The translations under genes and the position numbers were made by a program. DNA of 64,000 nucleotides, taken from positions 2,728,001 to 2,792,000 of the forward strand of contig OZ250185.1 of NCBI GenBank assembly GCA_965238265.1, given 5' to 3'. Below, one piece after another: positions 32,961-41,183 of the stretch; within the stretch, counting starts at the first letter, position 1, and each line of letters begins with the position of its first letter. Origin of the DNA: JAJDUF01 sp965238265. GTDB lineage: Bacteria > Chloroflexota > UBA11872 > UBA12225 > JAJDUF01. The notes below the pieces were generated by a model. That model was not told the origin of the DNA. It made no database searches and saw only the letters and a program-made list of their open reading frames with translations.

Positions 32961-32980
32961 ATTGCGGCGTAAGCCGCAAT
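32961..32980. repeat. 20-bp palindrome, ATTGCG arm version
   Basis: ATTGCGGCGTAAGCCGCAAT. Same 6-8-6 layout as the ATTCCC elements but with different arms. Other copies are at 37253-37272 and 56291-56310. Confidence 0.8.
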
Positions 32981-33069
32981 CCAGGCGTCTGCGGTAGCCG
33001 GCGGCACACCCGCTCCAGCGGAAATGACCAGGAAATGTCAATCGGGCAGGAGCACAAGGAGCGCCGGCG

Positions 33070-33273
33070 ATGGCAACACCGGGCGAGGAAGAGGCAGCGG
33101 CGCTGAAGCTGCTGCAAGCGATGGCCAGGGAGCAGGGCGTCACGCTCGCTGCAGCACGCTTGCCGGTCCTGGCCGCGCCGCTGGCCGTGCTCCGCGCCGG
33201 CCTCGCGCGACTGGATACGCTGCCGGTTGGAGACGCCGAGCCGGCGGTGCATTTCCGGCCGGACTCGGGTTAG
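33070..33273 (+). CDS. Small Ala/Leu-rich protein, 67 aa
   Basis: Begins MATPGEEEAAALKLLQAMA and ends TLPVGDAEPAVHFRPDSG. It has an AAGGAG ribosome-binding site eight bases before the ATG. The fold looks helical with a conserved-looking Pro/Asp/Phe tail, reminiscent of the tails of small amidase-associated (GatC/AtzG-like) proteins, but the resemblance is weak. No amidase gene is adjacent. It lies between an intact oxidoreductase gene and the damaged methyltransferase gene. Confidence 0.5.
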   Translation: MATPGEEEAAALKLLQAMAREQGVTLAAARLPVLAAPLAVLRAGLARLDTLPVGDAEPAVHFRPDSG

Positions 33274-33401
33274 GCCGGGTCTCACCCCCGCTCCATTGCC
33301 GCGCGATAGAGAGGGGATAGCCGCCGCCGAACCCAGTCACGCCCGCCGCGGGCCGGAGTCTGGTATTATCAGCGGCGGCAGTCAAGGTTGGAGACGCCGA
33401 T

Positions 33402-34835
33402 ATGCCTACTCTGGATTTCAAGGGCAAGCAGCATATCTACGCCCACCACCTCACCGTCCCGTATCGGCCGCTGGCCCCCGACGCTGCCCGGTCGCTGCGC
33501 GCCACCGGCGCCGACGACAACCTCATTATCCACGGCGACAATCTCCACGCCCTGAAAGCCCTACTCCCCCGCTATGCCGGCCGCGTCAAGTGCATCTACA
33601 TTGACCCGCCCTACAACACCGGCAACGAAGGCTGGAAATATAACGATAACGTTAATAGCCCTTTAGTGAAGGCATGGTTGAAGCAAGAAGTTGACCGCGA
33701 GGATTGGAGCGCCACGACAAGTGGCTCTGCATGATGTGGCCCCGTCTGCACCTCCTGCGCGAACTGCTGGCCGACGACGGCGATTTTCGTATCCATTGAC
33801 GACAACGAGCAGATCACCTGCGAATGCTGATGGATGAGCGGCGAGGTGAATTTCCTAGCGACTGTAATCTGTGCAAAAGGTCTTCTCCCCTAAGAATACG
33901 GCAAAGCACTTCTCAGAAGATCACGACTACATACTTGTCTATGCGCGTGACATTGTGCAGTGCTTCCCAAACATGCTTGAACGCACTGAGCGCAATCAGT
34001 AGATACAGGAATCCAGAGGAACGATCCTCGCGGTTTGTGGTCATCGATCTACTACAGTGACATATGAAGTAATAAGTCCATCTGGAACAAGGTTCAAACC
34101 ATCGATTGGAAACTATTTCCGAATATCTCCCCAGAAGTTCGCCGAATTGGTGATCGGTCGCATCTACTGGGGGCCGTAGATTGAAACGCTGAAGTTGAGG
34201 GAAGGTGTTGTACCGAGGTCGTGCTAAACAGGAAATTGTCTCGGCAGGCCGAAGTCAGCTACCAGGATGTGTTCAACACGGTCAAGCCGGCGAGCTCGCG
34301 CATTCTCCTAATCTACGGATGGAATTCCATTGCTTGACTCTTTCGCCGGCGTCACGGCGCAGCCGTGCTTGCCCTGAACAAAGAGGACGGTGGCCCGTTC
34401 ATCCTCGTCTACGCCGATACCATCACCGCCATTACGCCGGGCGGCGTGCCGACTGCCCGCGACGCTGCGCTACGCGAGGGCCTGGGTGGCTCGTTCACCT
34501 ACTGCAGGCGCCGATTGATGCGGAAGGGATGCTACGGCGCTGCCGTCCTACTCATCCCTGGCCGCCTACCTGTTGCACACGGCGTCGGGCGTCTCCACCA
34601 GCGAGCTCTTGCGCCCCGGAATGGGGACGGCCTGTTTTACAGCGATGACAACACCGACTACTACCTGCTGTACGAACCCAGCATTGATTGGCTACGTAGC
34701 AACGAGGCGATACTGAACGAGAGCGGGCCAAGTGTATCAGCGCCGTCAGGCGTCAGGAGGGCGGGCGAGCAGGCAAGTACACAGCGAGAGCTAACAGCAT
34801 GGGCATCACATTCTGGCTGCCCTACGATAGGCCGC
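33402..34835 (+). pseudogene. Type III-like DNA methyltransferase (Mod), frameshifted and shortened
   Basis: The start is intact: MPTLDFKGKQHIYAHHL, then NLIIHGDNLHALKALLP and CIYIDPPYNTGNEGWKYND give the methyltransferase motif IV. After 33700 the coding sequence jumps frame repeatedly, yet family residues persist: KWLCMMWPRLHLLRELL, KVFSPKNTAKHFSEDHDY and LVYARD, later DSFAG, ALNKEDGGPFILV, PTARDAALREGLGGSFTY and SDDNTDYYLLYEPS. The residues are conserved while the frame is broken at about seven or more points, and some stretches seem missing. The total length is about 480 codons against 550-650 in homologues. Either a decaying gene or a poorly read assembly region. Confidence 0.75.
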
Positions 34836-34839
34836 GCCG

Positions 34840-37223
34840 GGCAACATGCCAGGCCAGGCGACGCCTTTGTGCGCTGGCGGGAGGCGCTGGCACGGCACAG
34901 GCGCTCGAAGCCTGCGTTGCAGCATTCATCCCCTTAGCGCGATTTCCCTAGAACGGCTTGGCAGCAGTTGGCCCATCCGGCGGCGTGGCGGCCAGCGCTG
35001 GCGAGTACGTTTCACGTACCGACGACGCCGGGCGGCCCATCCCGCACATCTGCTTCAAGGTGCCGACCGGCGGCGGCAAAACCTTGCTGGCCGCCGCGGC
35101 GCTGGAACGGCTCAACCGGCAAACCGGCCTGACCCTGTGGATTACGCCGACGCGCGCGATCTATGAACAGACCAAGGCCGCGCTCAAAAGCCGGGAGCAT
35201 CCCTATCGGCACATGCTGGAGCGGGCCAGCGGCGGGCGCGTCAAGCTGCTGGAGAAGGACGACCTGTTCACGAAGGCGGACGTGGCCGCTGTGCGTGATG
35301 CTGCTGATGCTGCCGGCAGCCAATCGGCAAAAGGGCCGGGAGTTCCTGCGAATGTTCCGGGATTCGGGGCGCTATCCGACCCTGTTCCCGGACAGCGATG
35401 ACGCGCTGGGTGATGGCCGCCTGCTGGGACAGTATCCCGATTTGGAGCGCACCTCGGACGATGGACCGTCAAGCACAGCCTCTTCAACGTGTTCAAGATG
35501 CTGCGCCCGGTGGTGGTGTTGGACGAGGCCCACAAAGCCTATGGCGCCAAGAAGCATCCCGAGGACTTCGTGCGCTCCGTCAACCGCCTCGACCCCCGTC
35601 TGGTGATTGAGCTACGCCCAACCGTGGCATCAGCAACCTGCGTGGACATCTCCGGCGTAGAGCTGAAAACCGAGGAGATGATTAAGCTGCCGGTGAGTGG
35701 AGTCGTTCACCACCGAATGGAAGTACACACTCCTGCGACGAGCTTGAGCGCCTTGATGCCGAGGCACAGTCGCTCCAGATGAGCGAGGGACGCTATATTC
35801 GCCCCATCGCGGTAGTGCGCGTGGAGCGCACCGGCCGCGACCAGCGCTGGCGAGCGGGTCCACGCCGAGGACGTGCGCGAGTACCTCAACCGTTACCTGA
35901 ACGTGCCGGCCAGCCATCCGTGTCAAGACAATGACGAATTAGGCCGTGAGGACCTGCTATCGGAACTGTCGCCGGTGCGCTGGATCATCACCAAGTCGGC
36001 CCTGATGGAAGGCTGGGATTGTCCTTTCGCCTATCTCCTGGTGATGCTGGACAATACCCGCGCCCAACGCGCCATTACCCAACTGGTAGGCCGTGTGATG
36101 CGCCAGCCCCACGCCCGCCGGACGGGCCGTGAGCTGCTTGACCAATGTTATGTCTACTGCTGGGACACCGATGTAGGTGTTGCCGTAGGCCATGTCAAAG
36201 CCGGGCTGGAGCAGGAAGGTGGCCTGGGCGATGAGGTGCTCAAGGCGGGGGATTTAGCATCACCATGCAGCGGCGCGAGCGATTTCGGGGTAAGGACATC
36301 TTTCTGCCGCTGGTACTCCACAAGGATGGCGACGCTTGGATTGAGCTGGACTACCAGGTCATATCCTGCCGCACATTGATTGGGCGTCCATCACGGAGCC
36401 TGACCCCCAAATCGCGTTGCGGCGCATCGGTAGATGTTGGCGACACCGTGCCAATTTACCACGAATCCCAGGAATTGTATATTGACAAGACCGTCAAAGT
36501 GTCCTGGTTTGCCCGCTGCCTGTCTGATGTAACCCCCAATGCGTGGCAGGCAGCCCGCATTGCTCGCAACTGGTAGAACGGCTGCGGTCGGCCGGCGAAA
36601 CCGAGGTCCAAATCTATGACCAACGTCCCTACCTGGCCGCTGCGCGAGTACGTCAAGGATGAAGTGGAATCGCGAGCGGAGCAAATTTTCCGCGACAAGC
36701 TGCGGCAGGGCAATATCCGCTTTGACCTGGAGACGGGCCAGCGCAATTTCCGGATTCAGGAATCTTCCTATGAAATTCCGGTAGCAGACGATGGTGGACT
36801 GCTGGCCAGGAATGATGGCCAGCACATCCAGCTCAGTCTATTCGAGCCGGTATACGCGCAACAATTCGATTCTGCCCTGGGCGCAACCGCTATCTCGATC
36901 TGCAATGGTGGCATCGGGTGGCGGTGCGGCAGCGGGGCGACTACTACTTGCGGGGCTGGAAACAGGAGCGCATCTGGCCGGACTTCATTGCCATGGCCGG
37001 TGAAGCCTACGGCAAACCGCAACTGCCGGTATTCGAGACCAAAGGCGCGCACCTGCGCGATAACCCGGATACCGATTACAAACGCCGCGTGCTGGACACC
37101 CTTGAGAATGCTTTCAACTGTGGAACCATGACCGTGCGGGAAGGGCCGGTGCAAGGCGTATTCCGGCTAGTATTCAGCGAAGAAGAGTTCCCAGCGGCAC
37201 TGGCCAGCTTGCGGCAGGACTAA
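34840..37223 (+). pseudogene. Type III restriction enzyme (Res), frameshifted
   Basis: DEAD-like helicase-nuclease. Recognisable pieces in different frames are HICFKVPTGGGKTLLAAAA (Walker A), LWITPTRAIYEQTKAALK, VVVLDEAHKAYGAKKHPED (DEAH box), LMEGWDCPFAYLLVMLDN, ITQLVGRVMRQPHARR (motif VI) and, at the end, PVFETKGAHL with DTDYKRRVLDTLENAF, the PD-(D/E)xK nuclease part. At least six frame changes separate them. The Walker, DEAH and nuclease motifs are individually intact. Length from 34840 is about 790 codons, shorter than the 900-1000 typical. It follows the broken mod as in a normal mod-res operon. Confidence 0.75.
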
Positions 37224-37252
37224 CCGGTATTGAGATTGCCTCGGGCCACTGG

Positions 37253-37272
37253 ATTGCGGCCTGCGCCGCAAT
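37253..37272. repeat. 20-bp palindrome, ATTGCG arm version
   Basis: ATTGCGGCCTGCGCCGCAAT lies between the end of res and the end of selD (convergent). Confidence 0.8.
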
Positions 37273-37319
37273 GACGGGTGCCGGGGGGCTACCCCACTGC
37301 CCGCTGAAGGTGGCGTCCG

Positions 37320-38351
37320 TTAGCTGACGTGGACGTTTGCGCCCTGCACGTGGCCGATGCGCCACAAGGGCTGGTCCGCGGCGGCGAAGGCGGCCTCTAC
37401 TCGCTCGGTCGCCGCGGCTGGCGCAGCAGCAGGCCGCCGGAGGTCTGCGGATCGAACAGCAGCTCCGCTCGCAGTGGGTCCACGTCCGCGTCGTCACGCG
37501 GGCACCGCCGTCCGCCGGTGCGGTCAGATAGTCACGGTTGCGCTCCTGCCCACCGGGCAGAAAGTCCGCCGCGGCGTAGTCATAGGCGCCTGCCATCAGG
37601 GGCACCTGCGCGGCCACCACCTCGAAACGGACGCCGGGCGGCGGCCATCTCGTGCGCGTGGCCGAGTAAGCCGAAGCCGGTGATGTCGGTCGCTGCCGCC
37701 ACCGAGAGCGTTCGTAAGAGGCGGGCGGCCGCGCCGTTGAAGCATCCAAGCCGCCGCGTCGAGATGCGCCGCTTGCGCGGCGTCGTGCTTGTGCGCGGTG
37801 GTAATGACGCCGGTACCCACCGGTTTGGTGAGATAGAGCACATCGCCGGGCCGGGCGCCATCTTTCCGCAGCAGGTGGGCGGGGTGTGCGCGCCCCGTGA
37901 CGACGAGGCCGTACTTCGGCTCTTCGTCCACGACCGTATGGCCGCCGGCGACGACGACGCCGGCCTCGCCGGCTTTGTCGGCGCCGCCGCGGAATATCTG
38001 CCGGATGATCTCGTGCGGCAGCTCGCGGGGAAAGCCGGCAATGGCGAGCGCCAGAAACGGCTCGCCGCCCATCGCGTAGACATCGCTCAAGGCGTTGGCG
38101 GCCGCAATCGCCCCGAACGTGTAGGGATCGTCAACAATAGGCGGAAAGAAGTCCACCGTCTGAATCAACGCCGTGTCGGCGCCCAGGCGGTAGACGGCGC
38201 CGTCGTCGGCGGTATCGAGACCGATAAGCAGATCGGGGTGGGACGGGCGTTTGAGTGGCTGCAACACGTGCGCCAGGTCCTCCGGACCCATCTTGGACGC
38301 TCACCCCGCGCCGGCAGCGAGCGCCGTCAGCTTGATTGCCGGATCACTCAT
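37320..38351 (-). pseudogene. selD: Selenide, water dikinase with in-frame UGA (Sec17) and downstream frameshifts
   Basis: SelD makes selenophosphate from selenide and ATP. From ATG 38351 (AGGAGG seven bases upstream) the frame reads 16 codons, then TGA at 38303-38301, then ASKMGPEDL. In E. coli SelD the catalytic Cys is residue 17 with Lys20; here residue 17 is the UGA and Lys is at 20, so it should be selenocysteine. The downstream sequence forms a bSECIS-like hairpin. The first two-thirds is intact (LIGLDTADDGAVYRLG, QTVDFFPPIVDDPYTFG, NALSDVYAMGG, VVAGGHTVVDEEPKYG). Frame breaks follow near 37740, 37633, 37500 and 37410, but motifs TDITGFGLLGHAHEMA, LLFDPQTSGGLLL and LWRIGHVQG remain. Total length of 344 codons equals the family norm, favouring sequencing indels over decay. 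Confidence 0.8.
38276..38303 (-). promoter_or_regulatory. bSECIS-like element of selD
   Basis: On the minus strand GGTCC-GGA-GGACC forms a hairpin with two further G-U pairs below and a three-base GGA loop. The loop begins 17 bases after the UGA, inside the 16-37-base window known for bacterial SECIS elements, and has G at the first loop position. Confidence 0.6.
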
Positions 38352-38458
38352 AGCGCACCCTCCTTTCTGCATGGTACCGGGCGCGAGTAGCATACCCGGC
38401 TACTGTCGCAGCGTCGAACCCACTCAGCCGGGTCGCCTGGCCGGCGGCCGGCCTCTGC

Positions 38459-38510
38459 CGCACTCCCCCTCTCTATCGCTCGGCGATGGAGAAGGGGCCG
38501 GGGGGTGAGG
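38459..38510. repeat. Family C palindrome
   Basis: CACTCCCCCTCTCTATCG-CTCGGCGATGGAGAAGGGG and CCGGGGGGTGAGG between selD and xseA. Confidence 0.7.
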
Positions 38511-38602
38511 CGGGGCTTCCTCCCACCGTCACCGACCGCTATCATGTGCGGAGTGAAGCTCCCGGCACGCAGACTCCCCGCGCCGGCCGCTGCTCCAACG
38601 CT

Positions 38603-39823
38603 ATGAATCGAGAACCGCTGCTGGACCTGTTGGCCGAGCCGCTGACCGCTCCGGTCTGGCCGGTCAGTGAGCTTACGGCCCAGGTACGCGAAACGCTCGA
38701 AGCCAACCCGGTCTTTGCCGATCTGTGGGTGCAAGGCGAGGTATCGAGTAGTCACACGTCCGCCGCGGGTCACACGTACTTCACCCTACAAGACGGCTCC
38801 AGCCGTCTAGCCTGTGTCCTGTTCCGGCGGCAAGGACTGCGCCTGGACGCACCGGAGCAAGGGCGTCTCTACGTAGTCAGAGGCAGCCTCACCGTCTACG
38901 AAGCCGGTGGGCAGTACCAGCTCATTGTATCCGATCACCGGCCCGCTGGCCTCGGCGACCTCTTCATGCAGTTCCAGCGCCTCAAAGCGCGACTGGAGGC
39001 CGAAGGGCTGTTTGCTGCCGAGCGCAAGCGGCCGCTCCCGGAGTGGCCCACGCGCATTGGTGTTGTGACTTCGGCGCAGGGTGCGGCCCTGCATGATTTA
39101 TGTCAAGTTATCGGTCGCCGCTATCCGCTGGTGGAGTTGGTGGTGGCCCCTAGCCTCGTACAGGGAGCGGCGGCGCCGGCAGCGGTGGTGCGCGCGCTCG
39201 CTGCGCTCAATGCCCAGCCCGATCTGGATTTCGTCATCGTCGCGCGGGGCGGTGGCTCGGTCGAAGACCTGTGGGCCTTCAACGACGAGCGGGTGGCCCG
39301 TGCGATTGCGGCCTCCCGCCTGCCGGTCGTCAGCGCCGTTGGCCATGAGGTGGATTTCACGATCACCGATGGCGTCGCCGACGTGCGCGCGCCAACACCG
39401 TCGGCCGCTGGCGAGATGGTCGTGCCGGACGGCGCAGCTCTGGCTCGACAGGTCGCCGACCTGAGCAGCCGTCTGCAACGTGCCGGACAAGGGCAGGTCC
39501 AAGCGGCTGCGGCCCGGCTGGGAAGCGCTGGGGAGCGCTTGAGCCAGGTCATGGCGGCCCGCTTGGATCGTGCCGGTGCTGCGCTGTTGGCCGCCGAGGG
39601 CCGGCTGGCTGCGCTCAACCCCCTCGCCGTGCTGGGCCGGGGCTACGCCATTGTCCGCGATGCCGTCAGCGGGCGCGTGCGAGCGCGAGCGACCGAGGTC
39701 CACGTGGGCGACCTGCTGCATATCGCGCTGGCCGACGGCACGGTTGTCGCCGGCGTGACTGACGTGCAACTGGATGCTGACGCGGCGAACGGACAGCAAG
39801 GGCCAACCGGCGAGAACGCATGA
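38603..39823 (+). CDS. xseA: Exodeoxyribonuclease VII large subunit
   Basis: XseA with XseB degrades single-stranded DNA to oligonucleotides. The 406-residue protein has an N-terminal OB-fold: PVWPVSELTAQVRETLEAN, FADLWVQGEVSSS, AGHTYFTLQDGSSRLACVLFR. The catalytic domain shows PTRIGVVTSAQGAALHD, FVIVARGGGSVEDLWAFNDE, VVSAVGHEVDFTITDGVAD and APTPSAAGEMVVPD. A coiled-coil follows, then RGYAIVRDAVSG and the C-terminal domain. The ATG at 38603 (MNREPLLDLL) is chosen because the family N-terminus begins shortly after; no strong ribosome-binding site is seen. The gene is 16 bases ahead of xseB, one operon. Confidence 0.94.
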   Translation: MNREPLLDLLAEPLTAPVWPVSELTAQVRETLEANPVFADLWVQGEVSSSHTSAAGHTYFTLQDGSSRLACVLFRRQGLRLDAPEQGRLYVVRGSLTVYEAGGQYQLIVSDHRPAGLGDLFMQFQRLKARLEAEGLFAAERKRPLPEWPTRIGVVTSAQGAALHDLCQVIGRRYPLVELVVAPSLVQGAAAPAAVVRALAALNAQPDLDFVIVARGGGSVEDLWAFNDERVARAIAASRLPVVSAVGHEVDFTITDGVADVRAPTPSAAGEMVVPDGAALARQVADLSSRLQRAGQGQVQAAAARLGSAGERLSQVMAARLDRAGAALLAAEGRLAALNPLAVLGRGYAIVRDAVSGRVRARATEVHVGDLLHIALADGTVVAGVTDVQLDADAANGQQGPTGENA

Positions 39824-39839
39824 GAACGGACGAGACCGG

Positions 39840-40088
39840 ATGATGGAGAGCAACAGCGAAGCACGGCAGGATAGTCCGCACTTTGGCGCGGCGCTACAGG
39901 AGCTAGAGGCCATCGTGGACCAGCTTGAAGGACACCCCGACTTGAACCTGGAAGAGGCGTTGGGGCTGTACGAACGCGGGGCCGCGCTCGCCCACCGCTG
40001 CCGCACGCTCCTCTCGGAGGCGACCCTGCGCGTCAGCCAGCTCGCAGCGGAGAGCGGCGGCGAGGAGCCTGGCGATCGGGCCGGCTGA
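39840..40088 (+). CDS. xseB: Exodeoxyribonuclease VII small subunit
   Basis: An 82-residue helical protein with HFGAALQELEAIVDQLEGHPDLNLEEALGLYERGAALAHRCR, the complete XseB signature (split here as read: FGAALQELEAIV, LNLEEALGLYERG). It forms the small subunits of exonuclease VII. The start may be either of two adjacent ATG codons (39840 or 39843). It follows xseA by 16 bases, as in most bacteria. Confidence 0.93.
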   Translation: MMESNSEARQDSPHFGAALQELEAIVDQLEGHPDLNLEEALGLYERGAALAHRCRTLLSEATLRVSQLAAESGGEEPGDRAG

Positions 40089-40168
40089 CGCAGCCGCTCG
40101 CGGGCCGGACATCGCACGTGGCCCCTCCCTCTGGGAGAGGGACGCCCAGCACGTGCAACCTCCCCTTG

Positions 40169-40891
40169 TCAGGACGGGCTGAGTTTGTCGAGCCGTGCCC
40201 GTAGCTGGGCCAGCTCCGCTTCGGCGTCCGCCATCCGCGCCTCTGCCACCTGCCGCGCACCCGCCTCCACTGCTGCTCGGTCCTCCGCAGCGCGCCGCGC
40301 CTCCGTCTCTTCCTGCGGCGTCGGTAGCCACCGCTGGCTCTCCGGATCGAACAGCCGCAGGCGCGCGCCGCGCGGGTGCAGTGCCAGCCCCAGCACGGCG
40401 CTCCACAAGGAGCCGTCGGCTGCGGGCGACAACGGACGGTAGTGGCCGTGCGCCAACCGGTGCCCCTGGAACTGCGGCCGCAGATACTCGTCGAGCGGAT
40501 CGAAGAGGAAATACTCGGCCACACCCAGCCGCGCGTAGAGCGCGTGCTTGGTTCGCAGGTCTTCACTCCGGGTGCTGCGCGAGGTCAGCTCGAAGACGAC
40601 ATCCGGGGGCAGGCCCTCTTCCCACAGCTTGTAGATGCGCCGTTGGTGGCCGAGAATGCCCTTGACTACAAAGACATCGGGGGCAACCGACTGCCGGGGA
40701 TTGCCTTCCTGGTAGTAGAGGAACAGATTGCCACTGATATAGACCTTGGGGTCGCCGCGGAAGTGCTCGCGCAGGGTGGTAATCAGCTCGAACATCAGGT
40801 CGCGGTGGACATCGGTTTCAGCCACGGGTTGGCCGTCCGACTCGGGATAGAAGACCTCCGCTACGGCAGGCGATTGCGTCGGTGTCACCAT
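40169..40891 (-). CDS. Uma2 family endonuclease-like protein
   Basis: A 240-residue Uma2 (DUF820) protein, common in Cyanobacteria and Chloroflexota. The PD-(D/E)xK fold is marked by VAPDVFVVKGI, PPDVVFELTSRSTRSEDL followed by RTKHALYARLGVAEYFLFDP; the Asp, Glu and Lys fit the nuclease pattern. The C-terminal 60 residues are a charged Ala/Glu/Arg helix likely forming a coiled coil. An AGGAGAG site is near the ATG at 40891. Molecular role is unproven; members of this family are often numerous and may be relics of mobile nucleases. Divergent from rpoB. Confidence 0.82.
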   Translation of the reverse strand: MVTPTQSPAVAEVFYPESDGQPVAETDVHRDLMFELITTLREHFRGDPKVYISGNLFLYYQEGNPRQSVAPDVFVVKGILGHQRRIYKLWEEGLPPDVVFELTSRSTRSEDLRTKHALYARLGVAEYFLFDPLDEYLRPQFQGHRLAHGHYRPLSPAADGSLWSAVLGLALHPRGARLRLFDPESQRWLPTPQEETEARRAAEDRAAVEAGARQVAEARMADAEAELAQLRARLDKLSPS

Positions 40892-40976
40892 CGTTGCTCT
40901 CCTGCATCGTCGCACCTGTTGCGCTGCCCTCCTGCACTGTAGCACGGGAAGCCGGCAGCGCGCGGCTTGACAGAAG

Positions 40977-41006
40977 CGCTGACGCGGCACTATACTTCTC
41001 AATACG
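40977..41006 (+). promoter_or_regulatory. Promoter of rpoB-rpoC
   Basis: A perfect TTGACA (40977-40982) and TATACT (41001-41006) are 18 bases apart. The leader to the rpoB ATG at 41184 is about 170 bases. Confidence 0.7.
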
Positions 41007-41183
41007 TCCAGTGATAACCTCGGTTTTTTGCGCTCACTGGCAGGGCCGAGTGGCTTTAGGCCGCTTGGCTTTTGTCATTTTACCCTCGCTCCACCCGGTC
41101 GAGCACCTACTTCGCCGCCCGTCGGCAGGGCCACCCGGCTGTACGGACGGCGAGCGTGATTTTCCAGTTGTGAGGAGCAAGCT

